A stretch of 64,000 nt of DNA from Aspidiotus rigidus (taxonomy: Eukaryota; Arthropoda; Insecta; Hemiptera; Diaspididae). Position 1 is the stretch's first letter. Every line of letters begins with the position of its first letter. Below, in pieces: positions 30,250-43,832 of the stretch. Where the stretch lies: the NCBI GenBank assembly GCA_035079385.1, contig JAVHKY010000025.1, positions 18,140,501-18,204,500 on the forward strand. Direction: 5' to 3'. The notes under the pieces are model-generated. The model saw only the letters and a list, made by a program, of their open reading frames with translations, was not told where the DNA came from and searched no databases. The position numbers and the translations under genes were made by a program.

Positions 30250-33200
30250 ATATTGTTTTCATCTTCATGATATGATTAATGATGGTCTGTGATCAAGGTC
30301 GAGATTTTGATGATTTTTTCCTTACAACTTTGTACGTACGTCCTCATCAACTGTTGATATTCACGCTAATTTTTCTTCATCGAGTTTTCTGACAAGTTAT
30401 ACAGTTGATGTTAATCCGATCTGCAGATCACCTTGAGCAAAAATAACAATAATAAGTAGGTACTTTGAAATGAAAATACTAATTTCTAGTCATGTTTCAA
30501 GACGAAATTATACCGTGCCACAACACGAATGCAAGCTTCAAAATAATTAATGAAGCCTTACCGGTACTCATAACTTAATTCTTTATAGCAAGAAATCAAA
30601 AAAGTTGTCGCAACAGAGAAAGCTGAAGAAAGAAGATAGAAAAATTGTTGAATTGAATAAAAAAAAAAAAAAAAGTGGAAAAATTAAAAATTTTCTATAC
30701 GGTACCGATTTGAAAAACGTACAATTTATATCCATTGACAAAATAAGTCAAATGCGCTACCGATATTAATTATTAAATAATAAGACAACGGCTAATTCCA
30801 CCAGACTTGGACGAAACGTCAGTGTTTTTAAAATAAAAAAATTCTGTTTGAGTTGGTGGAATTAGCCGTTGTCTTATTATTTTCTTTGATATTCCACGAA
30901 TAAATTTAAATTAATTATTAATTATTAAGGTAATAGAATTTTTTTTACCGATTTGTAAGTATGTGATGTCAGAGGGATCGGATGTGAGTGAATACCTAGT
31001 TACGGTATATCTTTCGATTTTCCAAAAACTCAACTAAAGCAGGGTAATATTTTCCCTCAATTCCATTGTTGCATAGAATGAACATTAGGAATAAAATTTT
31101 TTCAAGTAAATTCACAATACATATAAATCTCATTTTGAAAATTTGAGAACGAAAATCGGAATAAAAATCTATGCGATATTTTCAATGCTTAGAAAGAGAT
31201 ATTTCCTCCTTTTTTGGATGGATTTAAAATAGTTTAAAATCGTTTTTTGTTTATTTTTGTAAAATTATTCGGCTCGAAACCGACGAGCATTTATGATTTT
31301 CAACATAATATTTTACTTCGTTTCTTATCACAGTTTAAATGCTACCTTTGAATAAGTATTCATTAACAAAATTAAGAATTCATTCCACGCTTACAATTTT
31401 TAAATCTTGGAAATATAATATTGGGTACCGGTATTGGAAAGCTTTCCAAGAAGTTTTTATCCATTATACTTACTCATGAGATATTTTGCGATTTTTTTTT
31501 CAATCCACAAGGTGCAACTAGGCTAAATTTAAGTTCCAAGAAGAATACAAAAATCAGTACCGGTACTACAGAAAATCGATTCAAGAAATTCTAAGTACAG
31601 GACCAAATTTTCAGTCATTATTCATCATTATTATTGTGAGGCGATCTGAGAAACCATACCTAAACTCGCTCCTAATATTTTTCAGTCACAAACTTTCAGT
31701 ACCTAACTAAACTTTCAGTACTTAACTTAATTTTCTCAGAATTCACTTTTTAAAAGTTGTAACTTCGGAAGATCATGTCTCAGGTAATTTTCAACCTATG
31801 TGGAAAATTTTTTGTAGATTCAGAAAACGATCCTCTATTTGAAAATGCAAAAAAAAAAAAAAAAAAAAAGAAATTGAAGCGAGTTTAGGTATGGTTTTTT
31901 TGATCGCCTCACATATTATATTGGCTGGTTTATAATAGCTGTATCGGAATTCTACTAAAATCGATAGGTTTGCTGTGTAAAAAACGTTTGAATAATCATG
32001 TTATCCATAACTCGGCAACACAATTCATTCAATTCCTAGTAATCAAAAAGCAATTCAAATATATACCTAGGTAAGGTAGGTAAGTGTAATTTTGAACATT
32101 TTAAATCGTGATACCTAGTTCAAACTGACAAGAAATGGAAAAAACGTTTTCGATATAGCTTGTTGACGACAATTTCATAGATTTGCCTGTACAATTTTAG
32201 AATTAAAAAGATACCTACGTACATGACTTATGAAAATTTCTGAAATTAATAATTTTTTTTTTTTTGCATTGTAAGTCTTATCTAGCTAACTAATAATTTG
32301 TCGTATGTTTCTCTACCAAACGCGTCCCCCCATTCTCATAGTTCAAACTGCAGGGCTATATGCAAACATTAGATGACCTGCCATCACCATCATTCAAATA
32401 TAGATACGTATAAGCCTACGTTGTATAGTCGTTTAAAAAAATACACTTACACAATTTTGAAGTATCGGGAAGGATAGGTATGGTCAAAGTCAGCATAATT
32501 CAGAAGCGAACATACAGCTATTTGAACTTCGTCAATTTATCTGAGAACTCAAGTTACGTATGGTATAAAAGCTTCCATTTTCATTAACTCCTTCTTACGC
32601 AAGGCTGATCACATCTCGATCAGAAACTTACAAAAGGTATTTACAAAAGAGTTCCACTCCTCATCAACCTTATTACGAATTAATGCTGTAGGTATGAAGA
32701 GTACCTACTTCAGAATATTCCATTCATTATCTCAAAACGTCACTCAAACTACCGATTTTGCTGATTCCTTTCGAAAATGTACACTTCTGCAGATAGTCAA
32801 TAAGAAGGGGCTGGAACTGTAATGTAATCAAATCCATCAGCATCTCATTATATCTACAAGCTTTGATCGCATGTCGTCAACCAATCTCGAAGCAGTTTGG
32901 AAACTCTATAAGAGCTCCTTCTCCTCGTATCTCATTTAAGCCAACCACTTTATAATTTTCTATCCTCCACTCAATTATTTCATACTTGGGTATTCCCTCG
33001 GTAGTAGGTAGGTATATCTACATAAATTTAAAACCAGCAGTCGTTTCCGCTGAGAATCATGTTTTGCCAATTGTCAACATTTAGCATGCGGTGGCTGAAC
33101 CTTTTCATCAACTGGAATGATTTCAGTAAAATATAATTGTCGTTTTTCGTGAAAATATCAGTCCATACAACTACATTCAATGAGTACCTAGGTACCGGTA

Positions 33201-33355
33201 TGGTAGAATTTTCATCTCTTACATCGAGTTCGATGTATGAATATCGAAGTTCATCGCCCCCTTTTGGCGTTCTTAAATAGGACTATTCAAGAGGAAGGTA
33301 TCGAAGACGTGATGGTGTGAACAAAGACTACAAAATAAACCTTACGTAAGCTATA
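30250..33355. other. AT-rich intergenic sequence without recognised genes
   Basis: Apart from the foldback element at 30776-30882, a long A run near 31850-31869 and frequent TAGGTACCTA-like words, nothing with a recognisable product was found on either strand. Confidence 0.5.
30776..30882. mobile_element. 107-bp foldback MITE
   Basis: The left arm AATAATAAGACAACGGCTAA with TTCCACCAGACTT is mirrored by the right arm AGTTGGTGGAATTAGCC and GTTGTCTTATTATT, giving arms of about 31 bp. Confidence 0.75.
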
Positions 33356-33359
33356 ATTT

Positions 33360-33431
33360 GGGGATGTAGCTCAGTGGTAGAGCGTTCGCTTTGCATGTGA
33401 AAGGCCCCGGGTTCGATCCCCGGCATCTCCA
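33360..33431 (+). tRNA. tRNA-Ala (anticodon TGC)
   Basis: A complete 72-nt cloverleaf. The acceptor stem GGGGATG pairs with CATCTCC (one G-T wobble), the discriminator base is A, the D arm contains TAGCTCAGTGGTAGAGC (A box), the anticodon loop is TTTGCAT with TGC, and the T arm GGGTTCGATCCC contains the B box. No intron. A T run begins at about 33438, as expected for pol III termination. The internal promoter boxes are intact and the gene looks functional. Confidence 0.96.
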
Positions 33432-33437
33432 CATACA

Positions 33438-33452
33438 TTTTTTTTTTTTTTC
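33438..33452 (+). terminator. RNA polymerase III T-tract terminator
   Basis: A run of more than twelve T residues starts about seven bases after the tRNA-Ala gene. Confidence 0.85.
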
Positions 33453-33459
33453 TTTCTTT

Positions 33460-34900
33460 ACTAGATTTCTAGTAAGTATAATATCGGGAATTCGCTACAG
33501 ATTAAATGAACAAACAAATCTACATTCAACCATCCACGATGAAAAAGCAAGAAAGGGAAAATTTGAACTGCACAACAAACTGTACTACAATCTAGAAATA
33601 AAACGTAAACAAAATAATTGAACATTTTTTATTTAATTTGAAAACGAAACAACTCGCGGAATAATCTTATGATTTTTCATCGCGAAAACATTATTAATGG
33701 TAACTATGTTCAACTTCAATAATTACTAATAAATAACATCTAATCAATTCTTACGAATTCCAAAATTGCATCTATCGACTTACGTTAAATTATAAACCGT
33801 TCTAAGTATGATATACGAAATTCAAAATATTATACCGCAATAAAAATGCGCACCTATCTTTAATCTAGGCGAAAGAAAATAAAAACGTGAACCTTTCCTG
33901 GTCCTTGAGAACAAGTACTAAAGTAAAAAATATCAAATAAGTAAACAAACATTACAAAATAGAAAATCGACCGATATTTAAATCGTGAAAAGGTAAATGA
34001 TCGAATTTTTGAAAAAAATCAACTAATATTTAAATTACAAGAGAACCCAACTTCCTAATTATTTAGATCGAGATTAGAAAAAATTCGTCAAGGTCATCGA
34101 CCTCTTGCAATTTAAAACGTCAAGTTTATTGTAATGTAACTTGTTTTACCTACATAATTTAAAAAAAAGAGACGACGAAGGCAAGAATAACAAATACAAA
34201 AATTTAAAAAACAAATTAAAAACAGGTAAAAAAATTACTAAGTTGTAATCAATAAAGAAAGTTATCGAAATCGTATGAAAGAAAATTAGAGTGGGAAAAG
34301 AACGTTTACGTCAAACTTCCAATTACCCGAAGAATTTCCAAAAAGTGTGTAACTAAACTTCAGTAAGTGTCAGAACGTCCCTCCCCGACCAGAACTAGAA
34401 AAATTCGATCACAGTCACCGCAATATTCTCAAAAAAATATCAATAAAATGAAAATTAATTCTAGGAACTTATAAAACCATTTTAAGAGAAAGATATTTTA
34501 AACAATAAAAAAGTATTAAGCCAATTATTATGAGCAATAACATTATAAAAAAACAAGACTAAATAGAAAAAAATCTCAAAGCAAGTATGTAATTCAAGAC
34601 ATTAAACGTGAGTAAAGATCAATTCAGAATATCATTTTTTGGTAAAATCAATTTCGAATTTGCATCCTCTGAACGTGACTCCACATAATGCAAAACTATT
34701 GAAATTACCAAAAAATGAAGACGTGATGAAATACTGTACGAGTACCGTAAGTTGTGTAATCGTAGTGTTTCTCATGGCTCTGATATTTCTAACGCCAATC
34801 AAAACAAATTGGTATAAAATAGAAGAATGTAACAAATTGGTATAAAACAGAAGAATGTATTAACAATCTTCAGTGCGAGGTCAATTCTTGAATTGATTAT
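33460..34900. other. AT-rich intergenic sequence
   Basis: No domain, repeat array or RNA gene was recognised. The last part (34640-34900) includes the direct repeat TAACAAATTGGTATAAAA(C/T)AGAAGAATGTA-like text near 34800-34860 and may include the 3' UTR of the minus-strand lipase gene that ends at 34907. Confidence 0.45.
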
Positions 34901-34906
34901 CAATCT

Positions 34907-37900
34907 TTAGTACGATGATAATTCTTGATCAGATTCTGGTTTGCTGTTTTCGACTGATTCATCCATTTTTGGTTGACTCCATTCATCTTCTGGGTCTGAA
35001 GGGATGTTTGAGGAGTCTTGACCAATATCCGAATTGCTGCCAACGCTTGCTGCCATATCTATTGTTAGGTGTGAATACAGATACGAACAAATAATGTAAT
35101 TTTTTTTTCAATTCTTTATTACAAAATGAAGCTTACCAATGGTATCAGACGGCTCGTGGGAAGCAGAGATTCGGTGAGTCGGTTGGGTATCATCTGGTGT
35201 TGAATTCTCGTCTTCTTTATCGACGACGCTAGCAACTATTTTTACTTCGCTTTCGTCAACTTTGTTCAATATTTTGTTATCATTTGTGATATCGATGAAT
35301 TCTACCAAATTCATCTGCGGGAGCTAATAAAATTTCAGATTTTATTCAGTTTGAAAATTCGCTCGTCTAAATCAGCGAAAAGATTGATCTCTGGAGAACT
35401 GCAACTCACTTTGTTCTTCGAGTTTTCATCCATGTAATAGAAAGTCATGACGGTGTCGTGTTGATGAATCACATCCAAAAGGTGATCGTAGGTGTCATCG
35501 AGCACTCCAGACGGCTCCAACGGGTGTACTATTAAAGTATCCTGATCTTCGAACATTTCGGTTTCCACAGCTTCAGTTCTGAAGGGAAAAAAAAAGTACT
35601 TGTACATGAAATCAGATAAAGCTTAGCAACAATGAGTCCCCTTCGTTTCTTATTAAATTTGGAGAAAACAATGAAAAGTAGGAGAAAAAATAGCGTAATT
35701 TGAAAATTAAATTCTATCGCCATCAATAGTCGAGAAGATATAGTGGATCAGAGGATTAGGTATTACTGAAGAAGTGTCATAATAAGTAGGTCATAAATCT
35801 CGTTCAATACCTCTACCAGAAAAATTTTCTCGCCCAAACCTTCCCCCAAGAAAATTTCTTGTTCACTCCCTCTCAAAAATATTCTTCTAGATACGCCACA
35901 AAATAGACTAGCCTAAAGGATTCATACGAGGAAGTCGATTTAAATACAAGATACGAGAGAGTCTTCTGACGAGCCAATGATCTTGACATAAAAGACCCTC
36001 GAATGATTATAAAGAACAGGAAGTGTACCTAATGACCTCCATCTAAAAAAGTTTGAACTACTAAGGAATCTGAAAAAATCCCCCCTCCCTACAAAATTAC
36101 AAATTTCGACAGTTTCCGAACCCTACAAAAATGGATATTATCACGAGAGTGATTCAGACACGTATTTTAATGAGCTTCGAGCCACGTCTATCCGGTACTA
36201 ATAATTCTAGGCGTTACAAACGATTTAACTAAAACAACTATGACGCAATTTGACATACGTAAAGAGAATAATAGATAATTGTCATAGATGACCTGAAATT
36301 CGTACTAATACAGCTCACTTATTTGACGTACACATTTTTACGACTATTAAAAGTTCTGGGACGTTGGAGTTTAATTCGTGGTTCAAGCGAGGGCACGATT
36401 AGGTGTCACAAGAGACAAATCCTAAACCGTATCAGAATGAGAGTTGGAAAAGTCTCGAAGGCTTATCTAATAATTTAGCCAAGCGATTTACATTATCTCT
36501 AACTTACTTATTCGGATCGAAATTTAGTTCGAGGTTGATTTTACTCTTGCTCTTGGTTCTCGATTCGGGACCAAGGTTCTTTTCCGTATCTGAAGAAAGA
36601 ACAAAAAAAAAATCGTTACTAATCGCATGCAAAGATATTTCTCTCGATGAATGAAATAAAGTTTTCGAGAACTCTTTCACATCAACATAGAGAAATTTAC
36701 AGAAACGTAAAAATGAAAATTTTCTTAATTTTTGTGACCGCGGTTTCGCGAACAATGTAGTACAAAACGCCTCATCAGACAGTCGCAGGTATAAAAGAAA
36801 AAGGTAAACAAGAGGATAAAACACTACAAATGTTCTTATCATATCGGTACATTGATACGCGTACTTAAACGTGCGATGAGGTTGGAACAGGAGTAAAATT
36901 GCAATCATTGGCAAATCGAAAGCGCGTGGCATGACTGTGAGTGCATATTTCAACTTATTCGAGTTTATCTAACGTCCGACCTTTGCGTTTATTATGTAAC
37001 AATTCAACATTCCGATTGCGAAAAAAGTTGTGATTAGCGTCGGCCAAATGATCGGCAAAAACAATCCTACCCTTCGAAGAATCTTCGTTGGATTCTATAT
37101 TTAAAAATTTTCTCCTACAAGTGAGAGCACATTCGTGTTCTTTAATACGGGAAAATAAAAGGTTTTTTATTCTCTGTTTATGTTACTAAAGACGATATCC
37201 TCTCTTTAATCTCTTTCACAATCTTTCAGGGTATTTAACCCACGTATACATCACAGAGAAATATGACGAGACACTCCAATAAATTCTTAATCACGTCGGG
37301 GAACACCCATCAATCGAAGCTTTCAAAGAAAGGTTGTTAGAGTTCATTAGCATTCGCAGCTTCAACTTATAAATTTTTCAATCACCCCGTGTCTGAGAAT
37401 AATTGACTCGTACTTCTGCATAAATTAACACAGTCGTGTCGTCGTAAAAGAAAATATCGTAGATTTTAAAGAAAATATAAGAAAGCTCAACGTACCGTCT
37501 ATATTCATAGTGATGGACAGAGGTCCGAAAACTTTCGAGGCCAAAAATAGGCCAGTCCTATTCATCTTTTCCAATGTCCGAGCAATCATATCCATCAAAT
37601 ATTGGGCAACTTCGGCGGCATTGCGCAAAAGCTCTGGAGCTAACTCGGCGAATCTGGAATTACACATGCAGCGCGCATTAGTACTTAAGGAAAGTCCAAA
37701 GAGTTAAGTAAATAAACTTTCGAACAATCTACGAACTTTTTTATGATAGCTGTGATAGCGTCAAACGCTAGAACATAGGGCAATGTCATCAATGAAATCA
37801 CCTTAGAGTTCTTCACCTGGAAAAACCAACTCGCCAGTTCTTTGTTACGTTTTTCAATAGCCTGTTCGAGATTCGAGAGCACCGCTTCGGGCAAGTCAGA

Positions 37901-40003
37901 CGTGGCAGCTTTCTGTAGATCAGCGTCAGATTAGACGATGGAAATAAAATTCGTTACACGCACATTTACAGAAAATATAACTACATATATTTATGGTATG
38001 CAGGGAAATCGTTACGAGCGAACAATTTATCGAGTTCGTCTCCATAACAAAATGTGAAACGTTGATAAAACTTATTATTGAATATGACAAATTATTCGTG
38101 GCAGATGATAAACAGTCTTCGTCAGAATAAATAAAATGGGACATTTAGTTCGCTTACTTTCATGTGGTGAATGCATTCTTGGCATTCGGGATCGTACGTG
38201 TCGGGTTGACCGTTGCCATGCGGATGATGCTTGACGACAGGCAAGGTAATCGTGTGCTGTACGGTCAGGCATTTTGTGCAGGTGATCAGATTATTTCGTT
38301 GTAAAAATTTCAACGCGTCGTCGAAACCTTGTCTGCACATCTTCGCCAAAACCTAGAATTACGCGTAATTAAAAATGATTACTCATAGGCACACGCGTGC
38401 GAAATTAATGTACGGCGACGAGGCTCACCTCGGGACTAGGAGGGAACAAGATTCTAGCGAATCTGTAAATATTCGGCGTAGATACTTCGACGCTGGTGTT
38501 GCATAAATTGACCTAAAAAATTGCAACGAAGAGATTAAAAATTTATACTCCTCTCAATCGGAGCGCAGGAAATCTTAATGAGGGTACTCACGTGAAATAA
38601 TTGCACCGTTCCGTCGCGAGGACAAATATCCGACTCGCCGCAGAAGGGCGATACCGTGATTGTGTTCGAGTTAAGGACTGGTAAATTGTTACTGAAACCT
38701 CCGTCCATGTAGCGAAACTGGCCAACTTTTGGAGGAACAAAACCGGAGAAAATGGGTACGAACGCGCTCGCTAATAACGCCTGGAAAGTAAAAACCCACG
38801 AAAAGAAAATTAAAAAAGACGCTCGTATATTAAGAATGTGATTAAACTCGGTCGTTAATGAGAGAAAAGAGATTCGTTGTCACGGATAAGAATTAGAGTG
38901 GAATTCGACACCTGAAAATGATGTCGAAAGATGGAATTTTTTCATCGTCAATTATGGGAATGTACGATTGTTCGAAGATTTTTCCGTATTAATTTATCAA
39001 GGACGTACGTATGATTCCCTATTTTGCGAGACAATAAAACTAGTTTCTGAGGTCGACGCTGGATGTCTTTGAGTAGCGAGCGCACGATTTAGGAAATTCA
39101 TTCACATTTGCGATTCATCGAAATTTTCGATCATTATTCAATTTGATCTAACTTATTTACGTAGAGTATGTTTCGAAAGTTTTGTTTGCATTCTCCTACA
39201 CGTACAGCGGGATTAAGTAAACTCGAATGATTTTTGAAGAACGGTTGCGTTGATAAAATGTGCATTAGATAAAAGAAGGCAAATAAGGGAAACAATGTGA
39301 CAAAAACAAATAGCCCGGGTACACGTACGTTGAAAAGTTCTTCGTTCGAGCTGAATTCGGACATAATGACGTTGCTTCCATCCGAACACTTGGTCAAAGA
39401 GACGTACAATTTTCCGGTGACCGTTTTGTGAGCGTCCTTTGGCATCCTCTGAAATACAGATATCGAATTTTGAGCAGAGTCGAACTATGCTGCAGGGAGA
39501 GATTTTGCACTATTTTTACGATACTTACGTCGGCGATGATAGTTCTGAGCATATTTTGAACGTGGACCAGAGGATTGAACGGGCCCAGGGTTCTTTGACG
39601 AATTTCGTAAATTATACGTAACATGTCGCTGGTGAAAGTGCCTATAAGAAAATGGCCAAAAATAAACGAAAAGGTCGTAAATGATATGAAAAGGGTCATT
39701 GAGCAGGAATAGAGCCAACAAGACGATATTTTAAAGAGGAAGTGTAAAATTCCAAAGGTAGGGTGATAAAATGCACTTCACATCCTAATGTCGGTTGAAA
39801 ATAATATTAAGTAGATCTATTTACGAACCTAGGCAGACATCGGTGAGCAAGCAAGCTCCAGCCAAGGCTCCGATAGAGGCGCCAGAGATTTTGTGTAGCA
39901 ATAAATGAGGAGCATACTCCTTGATGCACGATGCAACTCCGATATGGTAAATACCCAAAAATCCGCAACCGGCGAACGAAATATTTACGGTGTCGACATC
40001 CAT
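34907..40003 (-). CDS. Brummer/PNPLA2-type triglyceride lipase, 12 coding exons
   Basis: Exons (minus strand): 40003-39829, 39641-39529, 39448-39329, 38780-38592, 38512-38429, 38352-38158, 37912-37737, 37653-37496, 36589-36508, 35578-35410, 35314-35137, 35058-34907. All have GT-AG borders and compatible phases, totalling 1791 nt (596 residues). The patatin domain opens with [12 protein letters not shown] (oxyanion loop G-x-G-x-x-G, residues 12-17), then GASIG with nucleophile Ser43, and the catalytic Asp162 in YMDGGFSNN, matching the Ser/Asp dyad spacing of adipose triglyceride lipase. [21 protein letters not shown] and [12 protein letters not shown] are family hallmarks. The enzyme hydrolyses stored triglyceride on lipid droplets. 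Exons 9-12 encode a hydrophilic, acidic tail that is poorly conserved and less certain. An in-frame stop lies upstream of the ATG (40028-40030), and a splice acceptor at 40008-40009 suggests a 5' UTR exon, possibly ending at 40277 (CAG|GTAAAC). Confidence 0.93.
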
Positions 40004-41337
40004 TTCACTGCGACGAAAATCACGAAATTATCGAACGAAACACGAATTAGAAGAAAAATATTCGCTGTTATCAGTGATAGCACGAAAACGAAACACGAGA
40101 GTTAGAACGAGTTTAGTGAAAGAGAGCACGTACGAGAACGATCTCACCTCGACGCGTGTGATGAATGACTAAATAAACTCGGCTCGGCTGATCGAATGAT
40201 CGCTACGAGTGTATAAAACGTGAATGCGAATGGAACAGTGCTCGTTGTGGCTAACTGCAGCTTCGCTCTGGTTTACCTGAAATGAATCGTCCGCCGCCTC
40301 CGAGCCCCACCACGACTTTTACGTCTTCGTATTCATTCGTAATAAGTCACGAGAAATAGATAACGACGTTGCGCACTATTCACGTACATTAACTATTCAC
40401 GCAAAAATGACGATAAAGAGAGATAAACACCGAGATTAGAATACACGAGCTACCCCGCGAACCTCGCCATAACCTTTCGTAACGTTTTGCAAGTTCGATT
40501 TACGTTCGTACATCAGAATGACATCAATAGATTCTCGTACGCAATCTAGAAGACCTTTTGGGCCTCTAGCCAAGCTTCTAGCCACTCATAATATGAGATT
40601 CCCAATGGCGAATATTCCTATAAGAATGTATCTTCTAGCTTGGGAGAAGTTCTCTCTACTACTCTCCGAGTCAACAAATGCTCACCGTCCTTCCACAACT
40701 TGACCTAACGATGTAGTAGGTAGACCGGGGGCTCACTGCAAATTTCTTAATTGGAGGGATATAAAATTACCGCACCTTTATTTTTCGAGTTTTTCATGGG
40801 AGAAATAACGTCCTTGAAGTCTGGTAGCGCTGAGTGACTGGAGACGGAAATGGCGTTAGCCGCAAATCGCCAAAAATTGTTGAGTTTTAAGGGCAGGTTC
40901 TACCTAGTCACTAACACATATGAGATACACTGTATTTACTTGGAACTCTGCAACCTGTAGTGCACTATGGGAAAATATTCTGAAATACTAATTACTAGTA
41001 TCGACTGTATTTCGTATGATACGCTGAGGCACCTATCCGTATCTTCTATCGTCGTTCTTCGTAGAATTCTAAATGCCGTGTGGACCCAATCGCTGATCCC
41101 GGATATTTGGAAGCATTCCAGAATCATTGCGATCCCCAAGAAAAATTCTTCCAAGCTCCGACCTATTGCTTTAGCCACCTGTATACGTAAATTAGTCGAT
41201 AGTATTCTCAATAAGGCACTAGTTCCCTGGCTCGAAACGAATAACATTCTACCATCTAACGTTCAAATGGCTTTCGACCAGGACGAGGGACTATAGATGC
41301 AGTCAGCTTTTTAACGTCAGAAATAAACAAGGCCTTA

Positions 41338-41832
41338 TTGGACAAAAAACACCTTATTGCAGCAGATGTTGAATCAGCTTACCCGAACGTACACATTCCC
41401 ACTTTAACAAAATTACTATCTCAGATTGGCCTACCAGATCATTTTGTTCAATACGTCAATTTCTTGTTTATTAATCGTTGTATCTATCATTATTCTTACT
41501 CTGGAGTTTCGATTCAAAATTCGTACCTAGGCCTTCCGCAAGGATTCCCCTTATCGCCAACACTTTTCAATGTCTACGCTCTGCTTCTCATATCGAATGT
41601 TATCGATGTTGAATCCATTTTCCTCGCTGATGACATTATACTTTTCTCCGCTCACGAAAATCTTTCGGTGACATCCAATCAAACGCAAAGCGCTGTTAAT
41701 CAAATTGCAACTAAGGCACAAGGACTTAATCTGCCCTTCTCTTCTTCCAAGTCAGCAACAATGGTATTTTCTCTCAAGCCCTATAACTTATATACTCTTC
41801 TTACTATCTACAATACTCCACTTCCATTATAG
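41338..41832 (+). pseudogene. Reverse transcriptase palm fragment of the non-LTR element
   Basis: This 164-codon frame carries the RT palm: AADVESAYPNVHIPTL supplies the first catalytic Asp region, GLPQGFPLSPTLFN is the conserved G-x-PQG-x-x-LSP loop, and LADDIILFS holds the paired catalytic Asp residues (usually F/Y-x-DD; here L-A-DD). It belongs to the element at 40967-43970 and is cut off by the local rearrangement at 41812-42170. Confidence 0.85.
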
Positions 41833-42170
41833 TTTCTAAAATAGAATATCTAGGCATTACTCTCGATCCCAAATTATTATCGAATGAACATGAATTGTGA
41901 CCTGCGATGAGAAAAGGATGCTCATTGCCCACTGACAAGAACACCATTTCTCTCTGATTACTCCATTTCCATTAGTTTCTAAAATAGAATATCTGGGCAT
42001 TACTCTCGATCCCAAATTATTATCGAATGAACATGTAACCTGCGATGAGAAAAGGATGCTCATTGCCCACTGACAGGAACACCATTTCTCTCTGATTAGA
42101 TATCCAATTAGAGAGAAATGGTGTTCTTGCGTCAATGGGCAATGAGCATCCTTTTCTCATCGCAGGTCAC
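41812..42170. repeat. Local direct-plus-inverted triplication inside the retroelement
   Basis: A segment with TTTCTAAAATAGAATATCT, CGATCCCAAATTATTATCG and ACCTGCGATGAGAAAAGGA occurs at 41835-41962, again in direct orientation at 41976-42103, and its last 60 bases reappear inverted at 42110-42170 around a GATATC centre. The copies are nearly identical, so the event is recent. Confidence 0.85.
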
Positions 42171-42983
42171 ACAATTCCCAAACTCATTTCAAAAATCGGT
42201 CCCTGTATCAATGTCTTAAAGATGCTAGCCTCCACCCGATGGGGTGGAGATCCAAGCACTCTAACACTCCTTTATAACGCAGTAATCCGCTCTGAACTAG
42301 ACTACAGCTCTTCTCTTTACGGTTCCGCGAGTAAAATTCACTTGAATAAATTAGGAACTCTCCAAAATAAATGCGTTCGACTTATAATAGGAGCTCTAAA
42401 TTCTACCCCTATTCCAGCCCTTTGTGCTGAAACTGGCATTACTCCCCTTCAATTTCGTCGAAACTATCTCACAGATAGGTTCTTAATTCGCAGTATTACC
42501 TACCAAGACTCAAACCTTACAAACAATATATCATATCTTCTTAACCGCTGCGCTGGAGATTTGTAGACTGGCGATTACCACTAATATTATGTAGAAGAGC
42601 TGCCCTTATTTTTCGCTTCCAAAACCTCATCGTTTCAATTCCGTCTTATCATCTATCGGCCTTTTCCTTTCAACAACTCTTCGAACGTATTGAAATTCAC
42701 CAACTTCCCAAAACTTCTGATTCAGATTTTGAAGAACTCTTCCAGTTACACATTGACGGTTCAAAAGATCATCAGGAAGTGGGTACGGCATTTTGGATTC
42801 CCTCAACTAAGCTTCATTGCTCTTTTCATGCGGAACAGATGGCGATATTCCAAGCCCTTTCCTACATAAAGCAAAACTCCCAAACAGGACAGTTTCTCAT
42901 AATATCTGACTCTCTCCGCTCTCCAATCCATTTCTTCCATCCCTTCACGCGTTAATTCATCCTTAGCTTTATCAATCATCTAC

Positions 42984-43589
42984 TTGATCAATTCTCTCAA
43001 TCCCATCATTCAAATTAATTTTATCTGGATCCCCAGTCATGCAGGAATATTCAACAACGAAATTGTAGATGTTTTAGCTGAATCAGCCCGCTCATCACCA
43101 GTCTCATCAAATCTGCTCCCTATGTCAGAACTATTTTCTCTTATTCGATGCTCCACGCGAGATGACTGGGCAATATCCTACTCGAAATCCGCTAACAATC
43201 TGAAATCTTATTATTTCCTCGTTCCACCTCTACTTCCGGCATTCCCTTGGTATAAACTTTTCAACGATATTCCCCGCTCCCTTATAGTTAAACTCAGCCG
43301 TCTTCGTTTTGGACACAATCGTCTCCCCACTCACTTAAAACGTTTAAATCTTTCCGAATCTGATATATGCCCCCTCCATCCAGACAATCCTTCTAAAGAC
43401 GACATCAATCATTATCTTTTCGAATGTCCAGAAATATCCTACATTAGACAAATACTATACTCAGAAGCCATTAATCTACAATTCGCTACCCCACTCAGAG
43501 CCACCGATTTCCTATCATCAGAAAATCCTTCAATTTTCTCACACATTTTCAAATTCATCTCTGACGTACCTCCTTCCATCAACATTTAA
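42984..43589 (+). pseudogene. RNase H C-terminal part of the non-LTR element
   Basis: This 201-codon frame begins in the last strand of RNase H (FIWIPSHAG, with the final His/Asp region in IVDVLAESA) and continues through a hydrophobic tail to CPLHPDNPS and HYLFECPEI, a Cys/His motif typical of the C-terminus of I/R1-type ORF2 proteins. The earlier part of RNase H (HIDGSKD near 42752) lies in another frame, showing the break near 42950. Confidence 0.8.
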
Positions 43590-43791
43590 ATTCAATTCCT
43601 TTTTTTCGTTTTTAAGGCCCGGCCCAGTAGCCATCCTCTTTCCAACCCTCTTTTTTTTTTTAATTTATTTATTTTATGATTTATTTTCTTTAAATTCTAA
43701 AAAGCGATCAAATCATACTCTTTTAATACAAGAAATCAAAGTCGACTCCGGTCCTTACAACGGATTGCTATGTCGGAGTACTATTGTTTTC

Positions 43792-43832
<41 letters not shown>

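Noticed and set aside
30784..30882. Short RNA hairpin (microRNA precursor) at the foldback
   Set aside because: The near-perfect arms of 31 bp with a simple loop and AT-rich ends fit a palindromic MITE better than a miRNA precursor; there is no expression evidence.
36504..36953. A 149-residue minus-strand frame as a separate gene
   Set aside because: Its end is exon 9 of the brummer lipase; the upstream part is intron sequence lacking conservation, with a good acceptor at 36590-36591.
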